Part shown: piece by piece, positions 1 through 7,806 of the stretch
Numbering within the stretch: position 1 is the first letter of the stretch
Layout: the number at the start of each line of letters is the position of its first letter
Assembly (NCBI GenBank): GCA_964651755.1
Contig: CAZYZD010000059.1
Coordinates: 1-13,619 of the forward strand
Direction: 5' to 3'
DNA: 13,619 nt
Source of the DNA: QNZT01 sp964651755
GTDB taxonomy: Bacteria; Campylobacterota; Campylobacteria; Campylobacterales; QNZT01
Made by a program: the position numbers and the translations under genes
The notes under the pieces: generated by a model
The model's database searches: none
What the model was told of the DNA's origin: nothing
Seen by the model: only the letters and a program-made list of their open reading frames with translations

Positions 1-904
1 CCGGCTTGAGGATATTTGCCGCATCCATACTTCCTTCACTTGCACCCGCACCGACAATCGTATGAATCTCATCTATAAAGAGGATAATATTGCCATCTTT
101 TTTTACCTCTTCGATAATCGCTTTGAGACGATCCTCAAACTCACCGCGGTACTTCGCACCTGCGATAAGGGTACTCATATCCAGACTCATCACCTTTTTG
201 TTTTGCAGGCTTAAAGGTACCTCTTTGTTCACAATCTTTTGCGCAAGACCCTCTACCAGTGCTGTTTTACCAACACCCGGCTCTCCCAAAAGGATCGGAT
301 TGTTTTTGGTTTTACGAATCAAAATCTGCATCATACGCTGGATCTCTTCATCACGTCCGATAACAGGATCCAGTTCACCGTCTCTGGCTCTCTGTGTCAG
401 ATCGATTGCATATTTCTCCAAAGACTCCAGCTTCTCTTCGGCTGTCTCAGAGTCAATCTTGCGCCCGCCTCTGATCGCCTCAAGTGTCTTTTTCAACTCG
501 CTGATATCAAGAAACTTTCCAAGTGCTTCCTTGATGGAAGGATTGTCCAGATTCGCCATCAGCCAGGTATCAACAGCGATATACTGATCTCCGTTCTGAA
601 CCATTTGTGCTTCCGCTTTTTGCAAACTCTCCGCCAGATCACGGGAAAGTTTGATGCTCTCTTTGGTTACAGAAGAGACAGAAGGAAGTTTTTCTACTTT
701 ACTTTTTATCTCCAGTGCTATTGCTTCCTTCTGGGCACTCATCTTATTCAGTGCCTGATTTAAAATAGAACTGGTATCTGTCAGCATACCCCAGATTACA
801 TGAAGGGGTGTCGCTTCAGGGTTTTTTGCATGCAGTGCAAGCGAAATCGCACTCTCGATCGATTCACGCATCGCATGGGTTAGTTTTTCAAATATATTTT
901 GCAT
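1..904 (-). CDS. clpB: ATP-dependent disaggregase ClpB, N-terminal part (runs off the window)
   Basis: ClpB is a cytoplasmic AAA+ hexamer that works with DnaK/DnaJ/GrpE to extract proteins from aggregates. The frame is open from an ATG at 904-902 to the window edge, giving 301 codons; the rest lies beyond base 1. Residues about 1-140 form the double Clp N-domain, beginning MQNIFEKLTHAMRES. The first AAA+ module follows, with DPVIGRDEEI at about 179-188, Walker A GEPGVGKT at 207-214 and Walker B ILFIDEIHT at about 274-282. The pore-loop segment GAKYRGEFEDR at 249-259 is also intact. A GGAG ribosome site lies a few bases before the ATG. The coiled-coil middle domain and second AAA+ module are not visible. 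ClpA and ClpC share the nucleotide-binding motifs, but the N-domain sequence and the heat-shock operator upstream both point to ClpB. Confidence 0.96.
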   Translation of the reverse strand, partial: MQNIFEKLTHAMRESIESAISLALHAKNPEATPLHVIWGMLTDTSSILNQALNKMSAQKEAIALEIKSKVEKLPSVSSVTKESIKLSRDLAESLQKAEAQMVQNGDQYIAVDTWLMANLDNPSIKEALGKFLDISELKKTLEAIRGGRKIDSETAEEKLESLEKYAIDLTQRARDGELDPVIGRDEEIQRMMQILIRKTKNNPILLGEPGVGKTALVEGLAQKIVNKEVPLSLQNKKVMSLDMSTLIAGAKYRGEFEDRLKAIIEEVKKDGNIILFIDEIHTIVGAGASEGSMDAANILKP

Positions 905-956
905 TTTTGCTCCTTTTTCTCCCACTTTTTCAGGTGGTCATTCAAAATTTGATGTA

Positions 957-986
957 ATTATACAACATTGAGTGTATCTTTGTCAA
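957..986 (-). promoter_or_regulatory. Sigma-70 promoter of clpB
   Basis: On the minus strand a perfect -35 box, TTGACA (986-981), and a perfect -10 box, TATAAT (962-957), are separated by 18 bases. Transcription should start near 950, leaving an untranslated leader of about 45 bases before the clpB ATG. A promoter this close to consensus is unusual in an AT-rich genome and fits a strong promoter held down by a repressor; see the overlapping operator. Confidence 0.8.
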
Positions 987-987
987 G
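967..987. promoter_or_regulatory. Probable HspR-binding inverted repeat (HAIR) over the clpB promoter
   Basis: The sequence ATTGAGT-N7-TGTCAAG matches the HAIR consensus CTTGAGT-N7-ACTCAAG at 11 of 14 fixed positions with the correct seven-base spacer. It covers the -35 box and most of the spacer of the clpB promoter, so a bound repressor would block RNA polymerase. HspR is known to repress clpB and other chaperone operons in Helicobacter and Campylobacter. No hspR gene lies in the window, so the regulator itself is inferred. Confidence 0.66.
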
Positions 988-1072
988 GTTTCTAATAGTT
1001 TTTTTGCAAATTTCTTTTTAAACCAAACTTAATGTATGCTTTTTTCGGGATTGAGGAGCCTTTTATTTACTT

Positions 1073-1687
1073 TTATACCCCTTCTACCACAAACTTTTCT
1101 TCTATAATCATGTTGTTATCTATATATATCTCCCCTCTAAAGCTATCTGAAACTTTGTAAGTAGATACACCTTTAGGGGTACCGCTCATAATAATATCAC
1201 CATCTTCAAAACTCATAAAACTCTGTATTTCATCCACAATTTTATCAGGTTTATAAATCATCAAATCATAGGTAGCATGCTGAATCAGAGTATCATTGAC
1301 AAAAAGTTTCATCTCCAGACTCTTTATATCTCCCTCCAATTTTATAAACTTTCCAAATACAGCACTTTTGTCAAATGCTTTGGCTCTTTCCCAGGGAAGT
1401 CCTTTGGATTTAAGATAATTTTGCAAATCTGCTTTTGTCAGATCCAGTCCAAAACCGATACCTTCTATTTTATTGTCAAAAATCAAAAAACATATCTCAG
1501 CCTCAAAACGACAATCTTTCTGAATATAATAAAGTTTGTCTGTGATGGCAGAATTGGGCTTGTTGAACAGCACCATAGAAGCAGGTATTTCATTGTTCAG
1601 TTCATGAATATGCTCCACATAGTTTCTACCGACACAAATCACCTTGCTTGGTATAACCTCTTTTTCCATATATCTAATACTTTTCAT
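1073..1687 (-). CDS. Fumarylacetoacetate hydrolase (FAH)-family protein, FAHD1/YcgM-like
   Basis: This is a small single-domain FAH-fold enzyme of 204 residues, slightly shorter than the roughly 215-220 typical of FAHD1/YcgM. Relatives use a divalent metal to hydrolyse acylpyruvates or decarboxylate oxaloacetate in the cytoplasm. Visible family marks are VGRNYVEH at 19-26, the metal ligands E62 and E64 in FEAE, D82 in GLDLT, the lysine of KAFD at 104-107, and DGDIIMSGTPKGV at 162-174. The first ATG is preferred because AAAGG lies about seven bases upstream; a second in-frame Met at residue 7 has no such site. The gene stands alone between clpB and a regulator remnant, so context does not indicate a substrate. 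No clear terminator follows it in the 168-base gap before clpB, and I could not fix a promoter in the AT-rich DNA upstream. Confidence 0.87.
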   Translation of the reverse strand: MKSIRYMEKEVIPSKVICVGRNYVEHIHELNNEIPASMVLFNKPNSAITDKLYYIQKDCRFEAEICFLIFDNKIEGIGFGLDLTKADLQNYLKSKGLPWERAKAFDKSAVFGKFIKLEGDIKSLEMKLFVNDTLIQHATYDLMIYKPDKIVDEIQSFMSFEDGDIIMSGTPKGVSTYKVSDSFRGEIYIDNNMIIEEKFVVEGV

Positions 1688-1730
1688 AAAAAAACCTTTT
1701 ATTAAGTTGTATGCTATTTTAAAATCTATT

Positions 1731-1870
1731 TTATCTATTTTTCTGAAATTCTCAGGAAGTTAAAGTATATACTCTTTTGAAAGCTTTACCAAAATAACTC
1801 TGACCAAAAAATCCAAACTCTATAGCGACATATCAGAGATACTATTTTCTAATAATAGCCAGTATTAAAC
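1731..1870 (-). pseudogene. Remnant of an AraC-family regulator (C-terminal helix-turn-helix)
   Basis: Minus-strand translation of this gap gives the end of an AraC/XylS DNA-binding domain in two frames. Bases 1858-1823 read LLLENSISDMSL. Two leftover bases follow, equal to a codon that lost one base. Then 1820-1767 reads EFGFFGQSYFGKAFKRVY, continuing TLTS, stop (TGA at 1754-1752), EFQKNR and a final TAA at 1733-1731. This matches the family pattern ISD-(I/M)-A-x-x-x-GF-x-x-QSYF-x-x-x-FK-x-x-x-G-x-(T/S)-P-x-(E)-(F/Y)-R almost position by position. One frameshift, one in-frame stop and no N-terminal part mean it cannot be functional. The upstream limit near 1870 is approximate: a TAA occurs in the same frame at 1867-1865 and similarity fades there. 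It may once have regulated a neighbouring gene, but that is inference. Confidence 0.78.
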
Positions 1871-1922
1871 TTTTTTGTATATTTGTATAAATATAAATAA
1901 ACGCTACTTGGCATAGTATAGA

Positions 1923-1950
1923 AAAAACAGGAGCATATGCCCCTGTTTTT
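1923..1950 (-). terminator. Rho-independent terminator of the uptake operon
   Basis: Immediately after the symporter stop codon, the arm at 1942-1950 pairs perfectly with 1923-1931 (nine base pairs, AAAAACAGG with CCTGTTTTT). The centre is GCATATGC, itself a palindrome, offset by one A-C mismatch. On the minus strand the structure ends in a run of six T. Because the arms are A/T-rich at both ends it could also terminate plus-strand transcription, but no plus-strand gene reaches it. Confidence 0.88.
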
Positions 1951-1953
1951 ATA

Positions 1954-3309
1954 TTATTTTTTTTCATGAAGCTCTTCAACAACTTCTGCAAGTTCTTTTT
2001 CTATTTTTGGATCGATATGAATATCATCCTCAGTTAAGATACCCGCAGCCGGGTCATTATAGGTTGCAACATCAAGTTTGCCTTCACTTTTTGCCACAAT
2101 GACAGAAACAGCAGCATCCCCCGAAACATTGACTGCAGTTCGGATCATATCCAGCAATCTATCCACACCAAGAATCAAACCTATACCCTCAACAGGAAGC
2201 CCCACCTGGGTAAATACCATAGAGAGCATAATCAAACCGACACCGGGAACACCTGCTGTACCGATGGAAGCTAGTACACTCATCAAAATAACAGTCAAAT
2301 ATCCTGTAAATCCAAGTTCAACACCATAGGCATTGGCAATAAAAACCGTTGCAACACCCTGCATAATGGCAGTACCATCCATGTTGATTGTCGCACCAAA
2401 AGGTACGGTAAAAGATGCTACCGAGTTATCAACACCCAACCGCTCCGTCACTGTACGCAATGTTACAGGAATAGTGGCATTTGAACTGGAAGTTGAAAAT
2501 GCAAAAACCTGAGTATCTTTCATCTTCTGTAAAAATATTTTGGGACTCATACCGGAGAAGATTTTGAGAATAGACATCAGGGTGATAAAAAGATGTATCA
2601 TCAGTGCACCGATAAGCACAATCACATAACCTGCCAAATCTACCAGAAGATCCAGTCCAAGATTTGCAATCGCTTTGGCAATCAAAGCAAAAACTGCATA
2701 CGGAGCAACTGCCATGATGATATTTACCATCGCCATCATGATTTCATTGCCGATTTCAATCAGTTTTACAACCGGTTCCGCTTTTTTTCCAACCATCAAA
2801 ATGGAAATTCCAAGTAAAATAGAGAAGAAAATCAACTGAAGCATTTTACCAAGTGCCATTGCATTGACAACATTGCTGGGAATAATATCTATCAGTACTG
2901 AACTGAGCGGAGGTGCTTCTTTCCCTGTAAATACAGCAGTTGAAGTCATATTGACACCATCACCTATCCCTAAAGAGGCAGCGATAGTAATTGCCACTGC
3001 AATAGCAATAGCCGTAGTAAGCATATAAAGTGCAAATGATTTTGCACCGACTTTTCCAAGATCTTTTATATCTCCTATACCGATAACACCCGTTATGAGG
3101 GAGAAAAAGACCAGCGGAACAACAAGCATCTTAAGTGCGGTAACAAACATTTTACCGATAATATGAAAAAGCCCGTTAACAATATAGTCACCTGTAAACG
3201 TACCCTCTGCATTCATACCTGCGAAGTTGATCGCAAGTCCAACCAATATACCAAGCCCCATACCAATCAACACTTTGGTAGTCAGCGTCATTTTCTTTTG
3301 CTCTGCCAT
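1954..3309 (-). CDS. Dicarboxylate/amino acid:cation symporter (DAACS, glutamate-transporter family)
   Basis: This 451-residue inner-membrane secondary transporter of the SLC1/GltPh fold should move its substrate inward with Na+ or H+. Eight transmembrane segments and two re-entrant hairpins are expected. Visible motifs are the first hairpin TSSSNATIP (273-281), NMDGT in TM7 (309-313), the second hairpin ASIGTAGVPG (347-356), and TM8 DRLLDMIRTAVNVSGD (383-398). By alignment from memory with GltPh, D387, R390, T391 and N394 match D394, R397, T398 and N401, which bind aspartate. The aspartate that holds the substrate amino group is present, whereas E. coli DctA has Ser there; this favours Asp/Glu over succinate-type substrates. 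AAAGGAG precedes the ATG. It is the last gene of the operon, 55 bases after the porin. Family assignment is firm; substrate is inferred. Confidence 0.9.
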   Translation of the reverse strand: MAEQKKMTLTTKVLIGMGLGILVGLAINFAGMNAEGTFTGDYIVNGLFHIIGKMFVTALKMLVVPLVFFSLITGVIGIGDIKDLGKVGAKSFALYMLTTAIAIAVAITIAASLGIGDGVNMTSTAVFTGKEAPPLSSVLIDIIPSNVVNAMALGKMLQLIFFSILLGISILMVGKKAEPVVKLIEIGNEIMMAMVNIIMAVAPYAVFALIAKAIANLGLDLLVDLAGYVIVLIGALMIHLFITLMSILKIFSGMSPKIFLQKMKDTQVFAFSTSSSNATIPVTLRTVTERLGVDNSVASFTVPFGATINMDGTAIMQGVATVFIANAYGVELGFTGYLTVILMSVLASIGTAGVPGVGLIMLSMVFTQVGLPVEGIGLILGVDRLLDMIRTAVNVSGDAAVSVIVAKSEGKLDVATYNDPAAGILTEDDIHIDPKIEKELAEVVEELHEKK

Positions 3310-3340
3310 ACAAATCTCCTTTATCTTATTTCTCAGCAGA

Positions 3341-3356
3341 AGGGAGTCACCTCCCT
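3341..3356 (-). other. Intercistronic hairpin between porin and symporter genes
   Basis: AGGGAG and CTCCCT form a perfect six-pair stem around a four-base loop, a few bases after the porin stop codon and ahead of the symporter ribosome site. No T-run follows on the minus strand, so it is not a standard terminator. It could protect the porin mRNA 3' end or reduce read-through into the symporter gene. On the plus strand a T-run does occur, but four bases away and without a gene to terminate. Confidence 0.45.
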
Positions 3357-3364
3357 AACCTTTT

Positions 3365-4549
3365 TTAGAAGTTCAAATAATAGATAATTCTGAAATCATC
3401 TCTATCTTCTCTGTCAGATTCATCTGTCTGATCTTTAATGGAGTATCTGACACGTACTTTTGAATTGCTTGTGAGTTTATATTTGATATCAACATTTGTT
3501 TCGGAAAAGTCATCTCTGACATAACCACTATCTGCTGCCACATCTACATATCCGACTTTTACACTCAATCCGGCAAGAGGATGCGCTATAATTTGTCCGC
3601 CGATAGCTTCACTCGGTTCATAGTTGCCGTATCCCTGCTGCCAGTCAGAGTACATTGGTCCTGACTCAACCGCTTTAAACTCATTGTCACTGATTTTGTT
3701 GTAGAGAAGTGCCACATCGAACATACCAAAAGAAGTACCGGCTTTCACACCATACATAGTTGAATCATCCCCTACATTGTAAGCATTTCCACCGTACTGC
3801 GCTTTGATATAACTGTTTTTACCTACATTTGCAAGCTTATATTTCAGATCAAAATATTTGTAATCATCATATTTGATTGTATTGCCGGCATTGTCTTCAT
3901 CACTAAGAGCTTTGATATACTGCGCACGAATGGTTAAATCTGCTACAGAAGTATTTTTAACATAGATATACCCAAGACCATCTTTACCCCATTTTGTGTT
4001 GTAGTCGTTAAATCTGTTATCTTTGGAAGTAAAACCCGTATATCGTTGTACATAACCCACTTCTACCATGGTATTTTGTATATCTTTATTTCTGAAAATC
4101 GCTGCTTCATATACAGATGGGAGGATTCTCAGATCATGATTTTGCATAAGCGGTGTAGCCAATTGCTGACGACCGATTTTAAACATGCTATTGGCATTGT
4201 TATACTCTATATATGCTTCCCCTAAAAAGCTCAGATCTTCACCATTTCTGCCTAAGATACTGGTTCCTCTACCCTCTTCTCTGGTGTAGATACCGAAAAG
4301 TCTGTGACTTCCATAGTATGCAAATCCAACTTTCGCACCATTGTAATCTCCGGAAACATACTTCATGATACCACCGGCTGTCAATGCTCTGGCTCTTGGC
4401 TTAACACCGTCAAAACCTCTGTTAAAGTAAAATACTCTCATATTGGTTGAGTAAGTACCCTCTTTTAATGCGCCCTCTATCGTATCTGCTGCAGCTGCTG
4501 CCGACACCATTGCCATAACCGCTACTGCGGATAATAAAATTTTCTTCAT
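3365..4549 (-). CDS. Outer-membrane porin, OprD-like (Campylobacterota type)
   Basis: This 394-residue protein begins with a clear signal peptide (MKK, hydrophobic stretch, alanine run to about residue 21) and ends in IIYYLNF, the terminal-phenylalanine signal recognised by the Bam complex. Between them are many alternating hydrophobic/polar strands rich in Tyr, Gly and Asn, as in a beta-barrel. Segments such as FKIGRQQLATPLMQNHDLR and the flanking short strands resemble the OprD-family porins annotated in Campylobacterota. OprD porins pass small, often acidic or basic organic molecules across the outer membrane. AAAAGGAG precedes the ATG. It follows the TRAP permease by 32 bases, so it is co-transcribed and probably supplies the same substrate to the periplasmic binding protein. 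The porin class is reasonably clear; selectivity cannot be read from sequence. Confidence 0.85.
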   Translation of the reverse strand: MKKILLSAVAVMAMVSAAAAADTIEGALKEGTYSTNMRVFYFNRGFDGVKPRARALTAGGIMKYVSGDYNGAKVGFAYYGSHRLFGIYTREEGRGTSILGRNGEDLSFLGEAYIEYNNANSMFKIGRQQLATPLMQNHDLRILPSVYEAAIFRNKDIQNTMVEVGYVQRYTGFTSKDNRFNDYNTKWGKDGLGYIYVKNTSVADLTIRAQYIKALSDEDNAGNTIKYDDYKYFDLKYKLANVGKNSYIKAQYGGNAYNVGDDSTMYGVKAGTSFGMFDVALLYNKISDNEFKAVESGPMYSDWQQGYGNYEPSEAIGGQIIAHPLAGLSVKVGYVDVAADSGYVRDDFSETNVDIKYKLTSNSKVRVRYSIKDQTDESDREDRDDFRIIYYLNF

Positions 4550-4581
4550 CTTTTCTCCTTTTGATTGATTAAATTTTGTTT

Positions 4582-6672
4582 TTATTGAATAACTCTTCTT
4601 TTCTGCATGAAATATACAGACAGATAGAGAAGAGCACCTATAAGATAAGAGATATACTCTGATCCTATTGAAAGTTTTGCCGCCATAATATTTGGTACCA
4701 GCATAAAAGGTACTACCAAAAGCAGCAGCAATCTTTCAAAACCAGTTGTTTTGGTAATCATCCACCCCTGTGTCGCAGAGGAGAAAGCAAACATTCCCGC
4801 TGCCGCAGTAATGAAAATAAGGGTAATTTCCAGAGGATTGGTAATCCACTGCCAGCCTGCCGGATTATCCGGATCAGCAGCATCCACTCCGCTGATAAGC
4901 AGAAGCTTATTATTGAAAAAGAAAGCAAATGGTAAAATTGCTGTTCTTATATCATACGCAAACCCCTGAAGACCTGTTTTAATGGGATCACTCTTTGCAA
5001 TCCCGGCTGCCGCATACGCGGCCATACCCACAGGCGGCGTATCATCCGCCAAAATACCAAAATAGAATACAAACAGATGGGCGGCAATCGCAGGGATAAG
5101 ATACCCCAGACTCGAGGAGAGATCCATAATCACAGGTGCAGTCAATGCCGCCATGACAATATAGTTTGCCGTTGTCGGAAGTCCCATACCCAGTATCAAA
5201 GATACAATTGCTGTAAAGAAAAGTACCGCAACAATATAACCGCCGGAAATCTCTTCGATCACTTCAGACAATATAAGTCCCACACCAGTCAGCGTGACAG
5301 AACCTACAACGATTCCAGCAACTGCTGTAGCAATCGCGATAGGTACCATATTTTTCGCACCGTTGACCATGCCGTGCCCAATGTCGGCAAACCCGCTGAC
5401 AATCACTCCCAAATCAATTTTCTTACCTTCCAAAAATGCATATGCAGGACGCTGAATCACCATAATAAGCATCATGAACAGTATCGCATTGAATGCTGCC
5501 ATTTGAGGAGATTGTCTCAATACGATTAATGTATACATCAGAAAAAAGATAGGGATGATATAGTGAATACCGCTTTTAAAAATATCAAACGCCTTTTGCA
5601 GTTTGGAAGGATCTTCTCCTTTGATACCAAGTTTCTTTGCTTCAAGATGTACAATGTAAAAAAGGGCAAAATAACTGACAAATGCAGGAATCACCGCCGC
5701 CATAATCACATCTGTATAAGCAAGTCCCAGAAACTCGGCAATAATAAAAGCCGCTGCTCCCATGATAGGCGGCATAAGCTGTCCATTGGTCGAGGCAGCC
5801 ACTTCTACAGAAGCTGCTTTGTGTCCGGGAAAACCGAGTTTTTTCATCAGTGGAATCGTGAAAGTACCTGTCGTAACGGTATTGGCAATAGAACTACCGG
5901 AGATAATTCCCATCATACCTGAAGCCGCAACAGAAGCTTTTGCAGGTCCTCCATCATACTTTCCAAGCAGTGCATACGCCAGATCGATAAAGTATTTACC
6001 AGCTCCTGCACGCTCCAGCAGAGCGCCAAAAAGTACAAATAAAAAGACATAACTTGCACTCACTCCCAGAGGTACACCGAAAATTCCCTCTGTCGTCAGA
6101 TACATCTGTCCCACAATTTTGTTGATACTTGCACCTTTATGGGCAATAAGATCAGGCATATACTGCCCCAGATAATCATACAATATGAAAAGTACGGCAA
6201 TAACAGGAAGTGCCATACCAAGCGTTCTTCTCGCCGCTTTTAAAAGCAGAATAATAGTCATGATACCCATACCTACATCAAGCGGTGACCACGCTCCGCT
6301 TCGGGCATTGAGCGCATCATAATTATAGTAGATATAAAGCGCGCCGATAACAGCTGCCGGACCTATGAGAAAGTTATACCATGGAATTGTTGTCATCGTC
6401 CATCTAGTGCGGAACATAGGATACATTGCAAATGCCAGAGCCAGCGCAAAAGCGAGATGGAATGCACGTATAAAGACACTGTTTGTCGGTACAACTACCA
6501 CATAAATCTGATATGCTGACCAGGCAAAAGCAACAATTACTATCAACCAGTGCTGCCATGACCCTTCAGGCAGATTTCTCTGCCCTTCGAGTTTGTCAAT
6601 CAGCTTCTCTTCATTTTCTATAAAGCTTTCATCAGGAAACTCAGCTTCCTTTTTATGTTTGGCTTTTTCCAT
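4582..6672 (-). CDS. TRAP transporter fused permease (4TM/12TM, TAXI type)
   Basis: This 696-residue inner-membrane protein fuses the small (DctQ-like) and large (DctM-like) TRAP subunits, the arrangement usual with TAXI binding proteins. A charged cytoplasmic N-terminus (1-40) is followed by about four helices to about 165, then the DctM core. Diagnostic core motifs are SGSSIANTVTTGTFTIPLMK (258-277), VEVAASTNGQLMPPIMGAAAF (289-309), ILGMGLPTTANYIVMAAL (493-510) and GILADDTPPVGMAAYAAAGIA (539-559). The two related motif pairs reflect the inverted-repeat transport core. A further C-terminal helical block (about 610-690) ends in a basic tail. TRAP systems use ion gradients, usually Na+, to import organic acids or amino acids. 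The gene starts nine bases after the binding-protein stop, with its ribosome site overlapping that stop, so the two are translationally linked. No damage is visible. Confidence 0.95.
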   Translation of the reverse strand: MEKAKHKKEAEFPDESFIENEEKLIDKLEGQRNLPEGSWQHWLIVIVAFAWSAYQIYVVVVPTNSVFIRAFHLAFALALAFAMYPMFRTRWTMTTIPWYNFLIGPAAVIGALYIYYNYDALNARSGAWSPLDVGMGIMTIILLLKAARRTLGMALPVIAVLFILYDYLGQYMPDLIAHKGASINKIVGQMYLTTEGIFGVPLGVSASYVFLFVLFGALLERAGAGKYFIDLAYALLGKYDGGPAKASVAASGMMGIISGSSIANTVTTGTFTIPLMKKLGFPGHKAASVEVAASTNGQLMPPIMGAAAFIIAEFLGLAYTDVIMAAVIPAFVSYFALFYIVHLEAKKLGIKGEDPSKLQKAFDIFKSGIHYIIPIFFLMYTLIVLRQSPQMAAFNAILFMMLIMVIQRPAYAFLEGKKIDLGVIVSGFADIGHGMVNGAKNMVPIAIATAVAGIVVGSVTLTGVGLILSEVIEEISGGYIVAVLFFTAIVSLILGMGLPTTANYIVMAALTAPVIMDLSSSLGYLIPAIAAHLFVFYFGILADDTPPVGMAAYAAAGIAKSDPIKTGLQGFAYDIRTAILPFAFFFNNKLLLISGVDAADPDNPAGWQWITNPLEITLIFITAAAGMFAFSSATQGWMITKTTGFERLLLLLVVPFMLVPNIMAAKLSIGSEYISYLIGALLYLSVYFMQKRRVIQ

Positions 6673-6681
6673 TTTTCAGCC

Positions 6682-7632
6682 TTATTTGATAAGACCAGCT
6701 TCCTTAAATGCTTTGATAGCACCAGGATGTTGAGGAACAGCTAAACCATCCAGAAGTGACTCTTTGGTAATCGTTTTATAGGCGGGATGCAGTTTTTTAA
6801 ATTCATCAAAATGATCAAGAATTGTTTTTGCTACAGTATAGACAATCTTGTCATCTATAGTATCTTTTGTGACCAAAACTGCTTTGACACCGATACTTGG
6901 AGTATCATGCTCGACACCTTTGTAAAAAGAGCCTGAAATCACTCCTTTTGCATAGTAAGAGTATTTATTGACCAAATCATCAATAGGCTTTCCTTCAATC
7001 GGAATCAAATCGATATCTACTGAATTTGCTGCATCTTTGATATTTGCAGTAGGATGTCCGAAAACACCGAAATAACCATCAATCTTGTTATCTTTTAGCA
7101 TTGTAGGACCTTCTGAAGATTTCAGTTCATTTGCAAGTGCCAAATCAGAGTGTTTGATACCGAATGCATCTAAAACGATATCTGTTGTCATCCTTGTACC
7201 AGATCCGGGGATATCAATATTAATCTTTTTCCCTTTGATATCAGTAATACTTTTGATACCTGACTTTTTACTGACTACAAATGCCAGCAACTCAGGATAA
7301 ATCGCCAGAACAGAGCGTAAACCTTTAATCGGCTTATCTTTAAATTTTCCTTCTCCATGATAAGCCTGATATGCTGTATCACTCTGAGAGATTCCAAAAT
7401 CAAGCTCATTGGCATTGATAGTATTTACATTATATACCGAACCGCCCGTTGACTCCACAGAACATCTGATACCTGTTTTTTTGCGATCTTTATTCATCAT
7501 ACGACAAATCGCACCACCTGTCGGATAGTAGGTACCCGTTACACCACCTGTACCAATCGTAATATACTGCGTAGCAAACGCAGGAATACTCAATGCAGCA
7601 ACAACTGCCATACCTAAAATAGTTCTCTTCAT
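6682..7632 (-). CDS. TAXI-family TRAP transporter solute-binding protein
   Basis: This 316-residue periplasmic binding protein delivers substrate to the fused TRAP permease downstream. A signal peptide of about 20 residues ends in PAFA. The mature protein opens with YITIGTGGVTGTYYPTGGAI, the hallmark start of TAXI proteins, followed by CSVESTGGSVYNVNTI and LDFGISQSD, also typical. The C-terminal half contains SYYAKGVISGSFYKG and a final region LHPAYKTIT. Known TAXI ligands include glutamate, and the symporter later in the operon also looks suited to an acidic amino acid, so glutamate/aspartate is a reasonable but unproven candidate. AAGGAG lies about five bases before the ATG. It is the first gene of the operon, with a candidate promoter 37 bases upstream. 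The family call is firm. Confidence 0.95.
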   Translation of the reverse strand: MKRTILGMAVVAALSIPAFATQYITIGTGGVTGTYYPTGGAICRMMNKDRKKTGIRCSVESTGGSVYNVNTINANELDFGISQSDTAYQAYHGEGKFKDKPIKGLRSVLAIYPELLAFVVSKKSGIKSITDIKGKKINIDIPGSGTRMTTDIVLDAFGIKHSDLALANELKSSEGPTMLKDNKIDGYFGVFGHPTANIKDAANSVDIDLIPIEGKPIDDLVNKYSYYAKGVISGSFYKGVEHDTPSIGVKAVLVTKDTIDDKIVYTVAKTILDHFDEFKKLHPAYKTITKESLLDGLAVPQHPGAIKAFKEAGLIK

Positions 7633-7668
7633 GTACTCTCCTTATGGAAAAAATTTCGTTACCTTTGG

Positions 7669-7674
7669 ATTATA
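7669..7674 (-). promoter_or_regulatory. Candidate -10 box for the uptake operon
   Basis: A perfect TATAAT lies on the minus strand 36 bases before the start codon of the binding-protein gene. At 17 bases further upstream is only ATTCTC, a poor -35 box. The DNA from about 7680 to 7800 is extremely A/T-rich, as is common upstream of promoters in this phylum, where -35 boxes are often weak. I see no convincing operator, so the operon's regulation is not evident from sequence. Confidence 0.55.
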
Positions 7675-7806
7675 CTAAAGAAAAATAGCGTGAGAATAGC
7701 AAAAAAGTAAGCAAAATAATAAAACTAACTTATATTTGACAGTTTTATTTTATAAATAATTTTATTTTTTAATATTGTATCAGAAAGATAAAATAATATT
7801 ACAAAT

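Noticed and set aside
90..763. Plus-strand reading frames opposite clpB
   Set aside because: The minus strand encodes unmistakable ClpB motifs across the whole interval; the plus-strand translations show no family features.
1764..1773. Ten-base palindrome AGTATATACT as an operator
   Set aside because: It falls inside the AraC remnant, encoding part of the conserved KRVYT stretch, so the palindrome is probably a coding accident.
5077..6052. Plus-strand reading frames opposite the TRAP permease
   Set aside because: They are His/Cys/Asn-rich antisense readings of hydrophobic membrane codons with no motif or ribosome site.
7774..7779. Second -10 box (TACAAT) for the uptake operon
   Set aside because: It lies in DNA that is nearly all A and T, where such matches are expected by chance, and has no -35 partner.
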